DNA of 64,000 nucleotides, taken from Lysobacterales bacterium (lineage in GTDB: Bacteria > Pseudomonadota > Gammaproteobacteria > Xanthomonadales > SZUA-5). Below, piece by piece: positions 1 to 7,600 of this stretch (its first letter is position 1; each line of letters opens with the position of its first letter). The stretch covers positions 1-64,000 of the forward strand of contig JALHMG010000006.1 of the NCBI GenBank assembly GCA_022844135.1, given 5' to 3'. The notes beneath the pieces were generated by a model. That model made no database searches. It was not told the origin of the DNA and worked only from the letters and a program-made list of their open reading frames with translations. The position numbers and the translations under genes were made by a program.

Positions 1-7
1 TCACATC

Positions 8-73
8 GGTGGTCATGGCATATACCTCACGGTTAAGGTCGACTTCGGAAATCAACCTCTTGCCATGACCGCC
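8..73. repeat. Inverted repeat near left edge
   Basis: GGTGGTCATGGCA (8-20) is the reverse complement of TGCCATGACCGCC (61-73) except for one base, with a 40-base spacer. No gene is visible in the first 440 bases. It may be the end of a small repeat or the operator of a gene left of the window; the truncated context prevents a choice. Confidence 0.4.
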
Positions 74-123
74 ACTTCAGATCAAGTGGCTTTTGCACAT
101 AGATTCGGACAGTACCCCCGGTG

Positions 124-288
124 CGGCGACGCAGCCGCCGCCCGTTCGAGCGGGCGCGCCGCATGCGGCGCAAGCTTGCCCGCTCTCACCCTCCTCGCGC
201 CTCGATTCCGGCGCAAAGGTCCGGCCTGGCGGCGCAGCCGCCAGTCGTTCGAGAGGGCGCATCGCATGCGATGCATGCTTGCCCTCTC
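124..288. repeat. Two tandem hairpin repeats with covarying stems
   Basis: Two units of roughly 70 bases follow each other. Each has a GC-rich hairpin around GGCGNCGCAGCCGCC, then an outer stem closing on an inner palindrome. Unit 1 has outer arms GAGCGGGC (148-155) / GCCCGCTC (178-185) and inner palindrome GCGCCGCATGCGGCGC (156-171). Unit 2 has GAGAGGGC (251-258) / GCCCTCTC (281-288) and GCATCGCATGCGATGC (259-274). Every difference between the stems is compensated on the other arm, which suggests selection on folding. No coding region is seen here. Confidence 0.65.
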
Positions 289-439
289 TCACCCTTCGCG
301 ATCTTCCGCGTTCCCTCATGAAATATGCGGGTAAAAGGCTCTCGCGGTTTTGTTGGCAACAGCGCGTGCGCGGTCGGTAGTGAGCGTTTTACCGCTGTTA
401 TCTGGATTGGACGGACACGACATCCTAACGAGAGAGGGG

Positions 440-881
440 CTAGGCCGACTTGCTCTCAGCAAGCAGATGGCGCAAAGCTAAACCAGGTAGCGCCGCGAAC
501 CCCCGGTCGAGGGTCACCCAAACGCACCCGTGCTCGATCGCCATCGCCGCATGGAACGCGTCGGGTATGCGGTTGCCGGTCGCGTGCGATCGTTCGCAGA
601 GCTGCGTGAAAACGCGCCACTGAGAATTGCCTGCCCGGAGCGGCACCACACGCGAATGCGACAGCAGGGAACGGGTGAAGTCGAGCGCAGCCGGCAGAGG
701 CGTCGGCGGCACAAATACCTTCGGATGCGTCAGCACACGCAGCACCGCGCAATACCAGTTCTGAAACTGCCAGCATCTCCTCGCTCGCCAGCGAATCTTC
801 CAGCCAGCGCCGGCAAAGCGTGTGGTGCGGCGCGTCGGCCCGGAAGGCGCTGACCAAGACGTTAACGTCCGGGCACTGCAT
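440..881 (-). pseudogene. PIN-domain toxin (VapC-like), frameshifted
   Basis: The reading starts at 881 with a PIN-like N-terminus (CPDVNVLVSAFR, first catalytic Asp). After the segment LAVSELVL the homology moves to another frame, which supplies LRVLTHPKVF, then IPDAFHAA and VTLDRGF, the sites of the other conserved acidic residues. The frames differ by a net one-base shift near 745-755. VapC proteins are Mg-dependent ribonucleases; as it stands no full-length PIN domain can be made, so the toxin is probably dead. It overlaps the 3' end of the antitoxin by 20 bases, the usual vapBC order. A sequencing error would look the same. Confidence 0.7.
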
Positions 882-1104
882 CCACGATCCCTAGTAAAGA
901 CGCCGTGTCCGTCAGGTCCACACCGGGCTGCAGACCAGCGCCCGAAAAAGTCGGCAGTTCAGCCGTCTGCGGCGCCGCGCGGCGAGCATGGAGTCGCTCA
1001 CGCAATGCGTCCTCCACCAATGCCTTCAGACTGATGCCGCGAAGCGCCGCCTGGCTCTTGGCCTCCGCCAGAAGATGGTCGTTGATGTCGAGCGTGGTTC
1101 GCAT
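862..1104 (-). CDS. VapB-like antitoxin
   Basis: 80 aa. The N-terminus MRTTLDINDHLLAEAKSQ is typical of ribbon-helix-helix antitoxins that bind their own operator as dimers; the C-terminal half is the probable toxin-binding tail. An in-frame start 36 bases upstream exists, but MRTTLDI is the normal family start. It precedes and overlaps a frameshifted VapC-like toxin, so it may now be an orphan antitoxin able to neutralise related toxins. Autoregulation is inferred from the family. Confidence 0.7.
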   Translation of the reverse strand: MRTTLDINDHLLAEAKSQAALRGISLKALVEDALRERLHARRAAPQTAELPTFSGAGLQPGVDLTDTASLLGIVDAVPGR

Positions 1105-1350
1105 GCAGCTAAGCGTATGCAGTAATGCATAGGTGTGCAACGTGGAACCCGCCTGCGCAAACCAACGACAGACCTCCGAACGTTCGGACAGTCAGACCGA
1201 TCTCGTGGCTCCAGGTATTTCGGACGCGAATGCTCAGCTGGAGCATTGTCGATTTCCTCTACTCGCTGGAGGCAGCAGGCGTTGAGTTTGATATCGAACG
1301 CTCGCTCTAACGACCGCGACCGACCTTGAGCCTGGCAGCGGCTGGCGTTA

Positions 1351-1376
1351 GCATCTGATGAGCGATCATCAGATGC
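1351..1376. promoter_or_regulatory. Perfect 11-bp inverted repeat, probable vapB operator
   Basis: GCATCTGATGA (1351-1361) and TCATCAGATGC (1366-1376) are perfect reverse complements with a 4-base spacer, directly in front of a vapB-like gene. VapB/VapBC complexes usually repress their own promoter through such repeats. The repeat covers an upstream ATG at 1358, which argues that translation starts further downstream. A 14-base palindrome TCCGAACGTTCGGA at 1175-1188, between the two toxin-antitoxin loci, may be a second operator. Confidence 0.5.
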
Positions 1377-1384
1377 AAATGGCC

Positions 1385-1618
1385 ATGCGCACCACCCTTG
1401 ACATTGACGACGACGTCTTGCTTGCGAGCAAAGAAAGCGCGCGCCGTCAGGGCCGTAGCGCTGGGGCGGTGCTGTCGGATTTAGCACGTATGGGGTTGCG
1501 CGCTCAGCTCGCTCAAGGCGATCAACCGGAGCCGTTCTTTGGCTTTCAGCCCATTGCCGGAGTACATCCGGTCACCAATGCCGACGTCAATCGCTTGCGC
1601 GAAGAATTGGGCGAGTAG
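1385..1618 (+). CDS. VapB-like antitoxin
   Basis: 77 aa from the ATG at 1385 (MRTTLDIDDDVLLASKESA), the same N-terminal ribbon-helix-helix signature as the antitoxin at 862-1104. In-frame ATGs at 1358, 1373 and 1379 also exist; none has a clear Shine-Dalgarno sequence, and the upstream ones lie in or beside the probable operator. The C-terminus (FFGFQPIAGVHPVTNADVN) matches the toxin-binding tail seen in PIN-linked antitoxins. The toxin gene follows after 6 bases, so the two are co-transcribed. Confidence 0.75.
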   Translation: MRTTLDIDDDVLLASKESARRQGRSAGAVLSDLARMGLRAQLAQGDQPEPFFGFQPIAGVHPVTNADVNRLREELGE

Positions 1619-1624
1619 CGGGGA

Positions 1625-2053
1625 ATGCGCGCGCTGCTGGATGTCAATGTGTTGATCGCATTGCTAGATGCGCAGCACGTTGCCCATACCGCAGCTCGGC
1701 GCTGGCTGACCGATCACATCGCGCAAGGCTGGGCATCGTGCCCTATCACCCAAAACGGTTGCGTGCGCATACTGTCGCAACCGAGCTATCCCAATTCAGT
1801 TCCGGTATCGGTGGCGATCGCCCGCTTACGTCAAGCGAGCGAACAAACGCATCACAAATTCTTTTCCGACGACCTTAGTCTACTCAGTGCCGAGCATTTC
1901 GATCATGCGCGCCTGCACACGCCGAGGACGCTGACCGACGCCTATCTATTAGCACTTGCGGTGAAGCACATGGCGCGGCTGGTGACGTTGGATCAAGGTA
2001 TCGCGCTGCAGTCGGTGCGCGGCGCACATGTGCGGCATCTGGTGGTTATCTAG
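1625..2053 (+). CDS. PIN-domain ribonuclease toxin (VapC-like)
   Basis: 142 aa, full PIN-domain length. Conserved acidic residues are in place: Asp in MRALLDVNVLIALLD, the central region with TDAYLLALAV, and Asp in LVTLDQGIAL near the C-terminus. Family members are Mg-dependent endoribonucleases that cleave tRNA or rRNA and are silenced by the cognate antitoxin, here the gene 6 bases upstream. GGGGAA just before the ATG can serve as ribosome binding site. The stop codon TAG is part of a CTAG that forms the left boundary of a small inverted-repeat element. Confidence 0.8.
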   Translation: MRALLDVNVLIALLDAQHVAHTAARRWLTDHIAQGWASCPITQNGCVRILSQPSYPNSVPVSVAIARLRQASEQTHHKFFSDDLSLLSAEHFDHARLHTPRTLTDAYLLALAVKHMARLVTLDQGIALQSVRGAHVRHLVVI

Positions 2054-2161
2054 TGTGGTGTCCCAAAAAATAACTTGAACTAATTGTGGCGAGGTTCGTC
2101 TTTTTAGAGCAGGGAAAGTGATTACTATTTAATGGTAGTTATTTTTGGGACACCGCACTAG
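2050..2161. mobile_element. MITE-like element, family A (copy 1)
   Basis: CTAG at 2050-2053 and 2158-2161 bound about 104 bases with terminal inverted repeats: left TGTGGTGTCCCAAAAAATAAC, right the reverse complement of TGCGGTGTCCCAAAAATAAC. There is no coding capacity, so any movement needs a transposase in trans. A second copy with the same termini but a different interior lies at 35452-35616. The left CTAG carries the stop codon of the preceding vapC. Confidence 0.75.
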
Positions 2162-2408
2162 CAGGCGACAATCATGCGGCCCCAAAAGCAGCATTTCGAA
2201 CGACCCAAAACAGCCTGAAAAACGCTCGTTCGGAACGACGAAAACCTAGGTAAAATCACCGCCGAGGTTCGAGCCCATTCGCACCGCGCGAATGGGCTCG
2301 ATTCACCCGCACATCGGGTGGCTCGATTCAGGCGCTTAACGACAGGAGGATCCGCAAATGCGGCCATCCATGGCCGCGAAAGCAGGTTTTTTCTCAACAA
2401 CCTGCTAG
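2158..2408 (-). mobile_element. Hairpin-rich element, family B (divergent copy 4)
   Basis: Lies between CTAG (2158-2161, shared with the family A element) and CTAG (2405-2408), in reverse orientation. Read on the minus strand it begins CAGGTTGTTGAGAAA and carries GCGGCCATGGATGGCCGC. These correspond to CAGGCTGTTGAGAAAC and GCGAACCATGGATGGTTCGC in the other copies, with compensated stem changes. Another strong hairpin is CGAGCCCATTCG ... CGAATGGGCTCG. At 243 bases it is longer and older-looking than the near-identical copies at 35.6, 38.9 and 44.8 kb. Confidence 0.6.
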
Positions 2409-2411
2409 TGT

Positions 2412-3494
2412 TTATTGCGGACTTCGGTAGCGGCAAACGACCTGCTCATCAATATTATTTGAATGAATACTCCCCACTTGGCCGGAGGCTGGAGCGATAT
2501 CGAAGGAAACTGAACCGGCGCCCGTAACCTCGAAACTGAGCGATGCAAGTGGCGATGAAGTTTGAGAACTGCAGCCGGTGATGACTTCAGCTGATTCAGT
2601 TATCGGGTTTAATTTATTTGTCAAGTTCCCAGAATCCCAATAATAGTTATTCTTGGAGCAAGCTACAGTGTTGTGTGTTCCATATCCCGTGGCGTCTGAC
2701 AACGAATTCGTGTATGAAACGCCTCCTTGACATTTTGTGCTGTACGTATTGCATTGAATTGTCAGTTTTGTTTCATGGATATGTTTCTTGATTTGTAGCT
2801 GACCTATTGCGTTTCTCTTCTCCCAGTAATAGTCGTCCTTTGTCACGGAGCGAATTTTTGCTGCCGCTGTGCCATCCAAATAACAAGACTTTGCCGCAGT
2901 GGACTTCGCATCTGAAGGAAGCATTCCTACTAAACGCTCTGTAACTTTCCAGCCATCGGCCCTCATTCTACGAAGTGCTTGTACGTTTGCTTCCAAATCT
3001 GGAATGGCCGGGTCATACAGAAAACAATGCCCTCGTGCGTGCGTGCATATTTCCAGGGCCCGGTGTTCGGTTTTAACTCCGTCAACCGTGAGGACGACAT
3101 CCAGTAATCGAAGATCTCTTGTTTCTTCAGACATTGAAGAATTCATTTTCGATACAGATGAGTAGTAATCGTCGTCAAGACGCTTGTAGGCAGCAGAAAC
3201 ACGACGGACATTTACGAATTCGTTGCCGTTCATGTCAACAACTAGCTCAAAATTGGGGAATCCGGTGAGCACGCCGAAATTTTCATTCAGAACCGTTTTG
3301 CCCTCAATGTTTCTGCTGTTCAAGACTCCAACAAAGACTTTTCCGCCTGATGCTCCGGCTAAATCCCCGTACATCTTCTCAGCATAGTTGAGCGTATACT
3401 CCTCTCGTTCAGGATGAGAAGCGCCGATTTCGCTTGCCCATCCCGAAGTTCCAATTAGTGCGGCCAAGGGAAGCAGTGTCATCGAAATTTTCAT
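2412..3494 (-). CDS. Secreted protein of unknown function
   Basis: 360 aa from MKISMTLLPLAAL, a clear signal peptide (about residues 1-20, Ala-Ser-Glu after it); the longer upstream extension lacks one. The mature part has several Cys (EICTHARGHCFLY, SCYLDG, TIQCNTYSTKCQGG, VACSKNNYYW, ITGCSS, VVCRYRSPQ) consistent with periplasmic disulfides, and two regions reading DDYYW and NNYYW that hint at an internal repeat. I do not recognise a family. Base composition is clearly more AT-rich than its neighbours, and the stop codon sits 4 bases from a family B element, both pointing to acquired DNA. Confidence 0.6.
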   Translation of the reverse strand: MKISMTLLPLAALIGTSGWASEIGASHPEREEYTLNYAEKMYGDLAGASGGKVFVGVLNSRNIEGKTVLNENFGVLTGFPNFELVVDMNGNEFVNVRRVSAAYKRLDDDYYSSVSKMNSSMSEETRDLRLLDVVLTVDGVKTEHRALEICTHARGHCFLYDPAIPDLEANVQALRRMRADGWKVTERLVGMLPSDAKSTAAKSCYLDGTAAAKIRSVTKDDYYWEKRNAIGQLQIKKHIHETKLTIQCNTYSTKCQGGVSYTNSLSDATGYGTHNTVACSKNNYYWDSGNLTNKLNPITESAEVITGCSSQTSSPLASLSFEVTGAGSVSFDIAPASGQVGSIHSNNIDEQVVCRYRSPQ

Positions 3495-3756
3495 AAAACC
3501 CTCGCAATATGAGTTTTGATTGAACTTATCTCTAGTGTCTGGGAAGCCTGCATTTGCCCACTGGAGACAAACTTTGCCTGTGGCCAGAATGGCAGCCAGG
3601 CGGCTTAACAATCGCAGTCGCACCGGTCAGACACATGCCAAAGAATGCACAACTAGATTTAGATTCAGTCATTCTTGTGGCATAGGATTGACGAAGACTC
3701 CGGAAAAGACTCGAATCAAACAGTTCAACGCCCTGAGCATGTAAATGGCATCGCAT

Positions 3757-3813
3757 CCCCTAAGTTCGACTGTTTGCGATCAAAATTGCCCGTCTTCTTA
3801 CCCCGGAACCCAA
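3757..3813 (+). repeat. Direct repeat, left copy
   Basis: Begins CCCCTAAGTTCGAC and ends ACCCCGGAACC. A second copy at 4480-4536 has the same ends and most of the interior, 723 bases downstream in the same orientation. It encloses a truncated secreted-protein start. No terminal inverted repeats are seen. Confidence 0.6.
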
Positions 3814-4335
3814 CGTTGGCGCGTTCGTAGACGGCGACCCAAATCCGGGAGGCATTCGGTGCCCGCGAGTTGGAACGGATTTGCCGCTTTGCGGCATCCA
3901 CTGCCGTCACGCCGTGAGCGACAGGGGCCGATCGAGCAAAGTGGGCACGACATCGGCTCACCCAACCCCGTGGTTTGCAATGCCGTGCCTCAAAGTGATA
4001 AGGCTTCAATCCATTATCGTGGTGAGGTGGGCCTAGGGTTCCAGTAGGCATCGGCAAGTGCCGTGCCGAGGCTGCCTCGTCCTTAGCGCGCGCTGCCGTT
4101 GCAGTGATTTTCCCGGGTTCCACTACCATTCCATACCTTTCCATGTTCTCGCCATTTCGCCTGAAGCATCGTTCCCTGGGCATCTCGGTGCCATCCGCGC
4201 TCCGGTCCAGGAGGATTAAGGACGGGAACGAGGACAACCGTGACTTGAGCCGGCAGCTGGAAACAAGACCGGCGGAAGGAAGGACAAGCGCGCTTCCGAC
4301 GCAAACCGCAACCTATTACCCCCCAGAAGGACGAG

Positions 4336-4440
4336 ATGACCTCGATCAACGTTGCAGCGATTGGAACAGCCGTTGCAATAGTGGTCAGCGCTGGATTCTC
4401 CGACTCAGCCCACGCTGCGGATCCGGATGGCCCGGTTTAG
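4336..4440 (+). pseudogene. Truncated secreted-protein start
   Basis: A 34-codon frame begins with ATG at 4336 after AGAAGGACGAG, a good ribosome binding site, and reads MTSINVAAIGTAVAIVV followed by a small-residue stretch and AHAAD, a textbook signal peptide with cleavage site. It then stops after only six more residues (TAG at 4438). It looks like the 5' end of an exported-protein gene that lost its body; a functional micropeptide is less likely. Confidence 0.45.
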
Positions 4441-4479
4441 TGTCTATGGAAATGACCATGGCCGCGATAGCGCCGGACG

Positions 4480-4536
4480 CCCCTAAGTTCGACGGTTCGC
4501 GAGCAAAAACTGCCCACTTTTCACCCCGGAACCTAA
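4480..4536 (+). repeat. Direct repeat, right copy
   Basis: Partner of the repeat at 3757-3813: CCCCTAAGTTCGAC at the left, ACCCCGGAACC at the right, with a handful of substitutions between. Both copies are in the same orientation. Confidence 0.6.
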
Positions 4537-4693
4537 GGGATCGCGTACTGCGTCAACTCAAGCGGCAAGCGCAGCTTCGAGCAGATTTTTCCTGTCACCG
4601 CTGGAATCGATATCGGCAGTGGGCAGCACTCGGTGAGCGTGCCGCCTGATTGTCATGCGGAATCAGTCGCTTTGAGCGACGTTTCTTCAAAAG

Positions 4694-7600
4694 CTATCGG
4701 CGCTGTGCGCTTTCCACTTCCGCCAAGGCTTTCTTCGACGACATCGAGTCGGCATGGGCGGCACCGAGCAGCCGTTCCCGTCTCGCAATCGCTTCGCGCA
4801 ACAGCGACTCGGCTGCACTCCACTCGCCTGAGTCTTTAAGGACCAAAGCCAGGTCATGGATCGTTTCGAGGGTGTACGGATGCTCGTCTCCGATCGTGCT
4901 TCGAAGTACGTCAAGCGCGGTCATGAGCAGTTGCTTTGCTTCGACAAGCTTGCCCTGGAGCCGCAACCAATTGCCAAGGTGAACTTGTGTCTTGACCGTT
5001 TCAATATGCTGAGCGCCTTGGACCTCCAAACTGATGGCTAGCGTCTCGCGCTGGAGCGCGATTGCATCGTCCAAGTTGCCGCGCTGTGCTTTGATCAGCG
5101 CAAGATTGGATGCCGCTGTGGCGGTGTGCGGGTGGCGGCTGCCAAAATGGCGCTTCGCGCCGTCGAGCACGTCTTGACCGATCGATTCCGCCAGCTCGAA
5201 TTGGCCAAGTTCCGAAAGGATGCTGGCATACCCCGACATGGCGGCAAGCGTCATCGGGTGCTCGCTGCCCAACGTCCGTCGCTTTGCTGCCACAACCTGC
5301 CGTGCGAGCGGTTCTGCTTCGGCGAGTCGGCCGCTGAACTCATAGGCACTGCTCAAACTGTCCATCGAAACCAAGGTGCGCCGATCCTCCGCACCGTAAA
5401 GCGCTCGCCGCGCCGTAACAACGCCGCTGAGAAGGCGCACTGCTTCCTCGGCGCCGCCGTCCTCTTTCCGCCAAAGCAGCGTGCCAAGCTCGTGCTGCGC
5501 GTCAAGCACCATCGGGTCGTCGGCGCCGAGTCGATTGAGCAGTCCAGATTGCGCAGCACGAAGGTCCGCTTCGCCATGTGCGTACTGGCCCAAATGCAGG
5601 TAGATGGTGCCGCGAACTCGCAGCGCGTCCAAGGTCTCCGGGTGGTCTGCGCCGAGCAGCTCCGCGCGCCGTGCGAGCGCCGGCGTCAAGACCTTCGCGG
5701 CGCGTTCGTATTGGCCTAGATTGGTCAGTCCAACGGCAAGCGATTGCCAGAGGCGTGCTTGAAGCAGCGGATACGCGGCGAACTCGCGCTCAATGGCCTG
5801 CAGCGACGGCTGGAAGTATTGGGCGTCCAGTTGATCGATCGCGGCGTCGGTGAAGTTGACGCTGTTCAGCCAGTCCTTGATGGTCCGTGTGCGCCCTTCC
5901 GTGGCCCCTGAACCGCTGTCGGATGGCAATGCTTTGAGCAAACTATTTCGCAGCGCCAAACCCATTTCGCTGGGCTCAATCGCCTGCAGTTGCCGAACTT
6001 GGAAGTCGGCAGCCCTGGTTGCCTCTTCCGCCGCGATGCGCGCTTGTTCCAGCGCGCTTTCGGCGCGAATGAAGCTAACGATTGCGGCAGACACGGCCAT
6101 CGTAAGTACTGCGACTGCGGCGCTCCCGAGCCATACCGTCGTGCGATGACGCCGAACCAACTTGCGCAATCGATATCGCCAGGATATTGGCCGGGCTTCG
6201 ACGGGGCGACTGTCCAGCCAGCGACGCAGGTCTTTTTCCAACTCCAACACCGACGGATAGCGCTCGTTGGGATCGTGCTCCAGGCACTTGCCGACGATCC
6301 AGGATAAGTCCGAGCCCAGGGTTTGTTTCATCTGCGCGACGGTCATTTTGCGCCGCTCGGCAATCTGTTCCTCGGCATTGGCTTCCAGACTGGTAAAGCG
6401 TTTCAGCAATGGCGGTACCGGGTTGCGCAGGCGTTTGGTCAACTCCACTGGCGATTGCGCTGCGAGCACGTCTTCGCTGTAGGGCGTTACGCCGGCCAAC
6501 AGCTCGTACAACATCACGCCCAATGAGTAGATGTCCGAGCGCGTGTCGACGGCCGCCGAATGGCCGCCGATCTGCTCGGGGCTGCTGTACGAAGGCGTGC
6601 CGACGAAGCTGCCGATTTGGGTGTGCGCGGTGAGTCGACCGAGCTTGCGCTGCAGCGATTTGGCGACGCCGAAATCGATGATTTTGGCGGTGGCCGGCTG
6701 GCCTTGCGCACTCTTGATCAGGATGTTGCTGGGCTTCAAATCGCGATGGATGATGCCCTTTTGGTGCGCGTGCAAGACGCCATCGCACACTTGCAGGAAC
6801 AACTCGATGCGCTGGCGAAAATCCAGCTCGCGCTCATCGCAATGCGCGGTGATTTCCAGGCCCGGCACAAACTCCATTGCGAAGAACGGTCGTCCGGTGG
6901 CGCTGCTGCCGGCCTCGTAGACGGCCGCCACATTGACGTGATTCATTAATGCCAGCGCCTGGCGTTCGCCCTCGAAGCGCGCCAGTACGTCCATCGTATC
7001 CATGCCAGCCAGGATCACCTTCAGCGCGACCTGGCGCTGCACCGGTTCGCGTTGCTCGGCCAGATAGACAACGCCCATGCCGCCCTGGCCGAGCTTTTCG
7101 ACGACGCGGTATGGGCCGATGGTCTGGCCGGCTTTCACCTCCAGTTGAACGTCGGGCCGTGCTTCGATTCGGTCGGTGTTCCCGGCACTGGGCAGCGGCG
7201 GTGCTAATGATGCCTGGGCTTCCTGAGTCGGCACGACCGACGCTTGCGAGCTGGTGAGGTCGCGCAAACGTTCTACGACGACGGCAGCGGTCGGCCGCTG
7301 CGCGGGTTCTGGATCCAGGCACGCGGCAATCAGATCGCGAAGACTTGCATCGTCGATGGCAAGCTCCCACCCGGCGGCTGGGTGCGCCAAATTGCCGCAG
7401 GCGGTTTGCTGCAAAAGCACGCCGAACGCGTACACATCGCTGGCGGCCGTGGCCTCCTCGCCTCGGACACGTTCGGGCGCCAGATGCACTGACTGCTGCA
7501 AAGCCAGATGGCCCGGCAATGTCAGCCCCACCGAAGTGATCGCCCCAAGCCGCGATCGATCGGGCAATTCTCCGAAACCGAACTCGCCAAGCCGGGGTTG

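Larger units (their letters stand above)
3495..4693. other. Degenerate intergenic region
   Basis: About 1.2 kb with no convincing intact gene. Open frames on both strands lack recognisable domains and overlap each other. It contains a 57-base imperfect direct repeat (3757-3813 and 4480-4536) and a signal-peptide-like fragment (4336-4440), so it is probably the remains of lost or rearranged genes. Confidence 0.55.

Noticed and set aside
3725-4237. 170-codon minus-strand frame in the degenerate region
   Set aside because: Low-complexity composition, no motif, no good ribosome binding site, and it runs through a direct-repeat copy.
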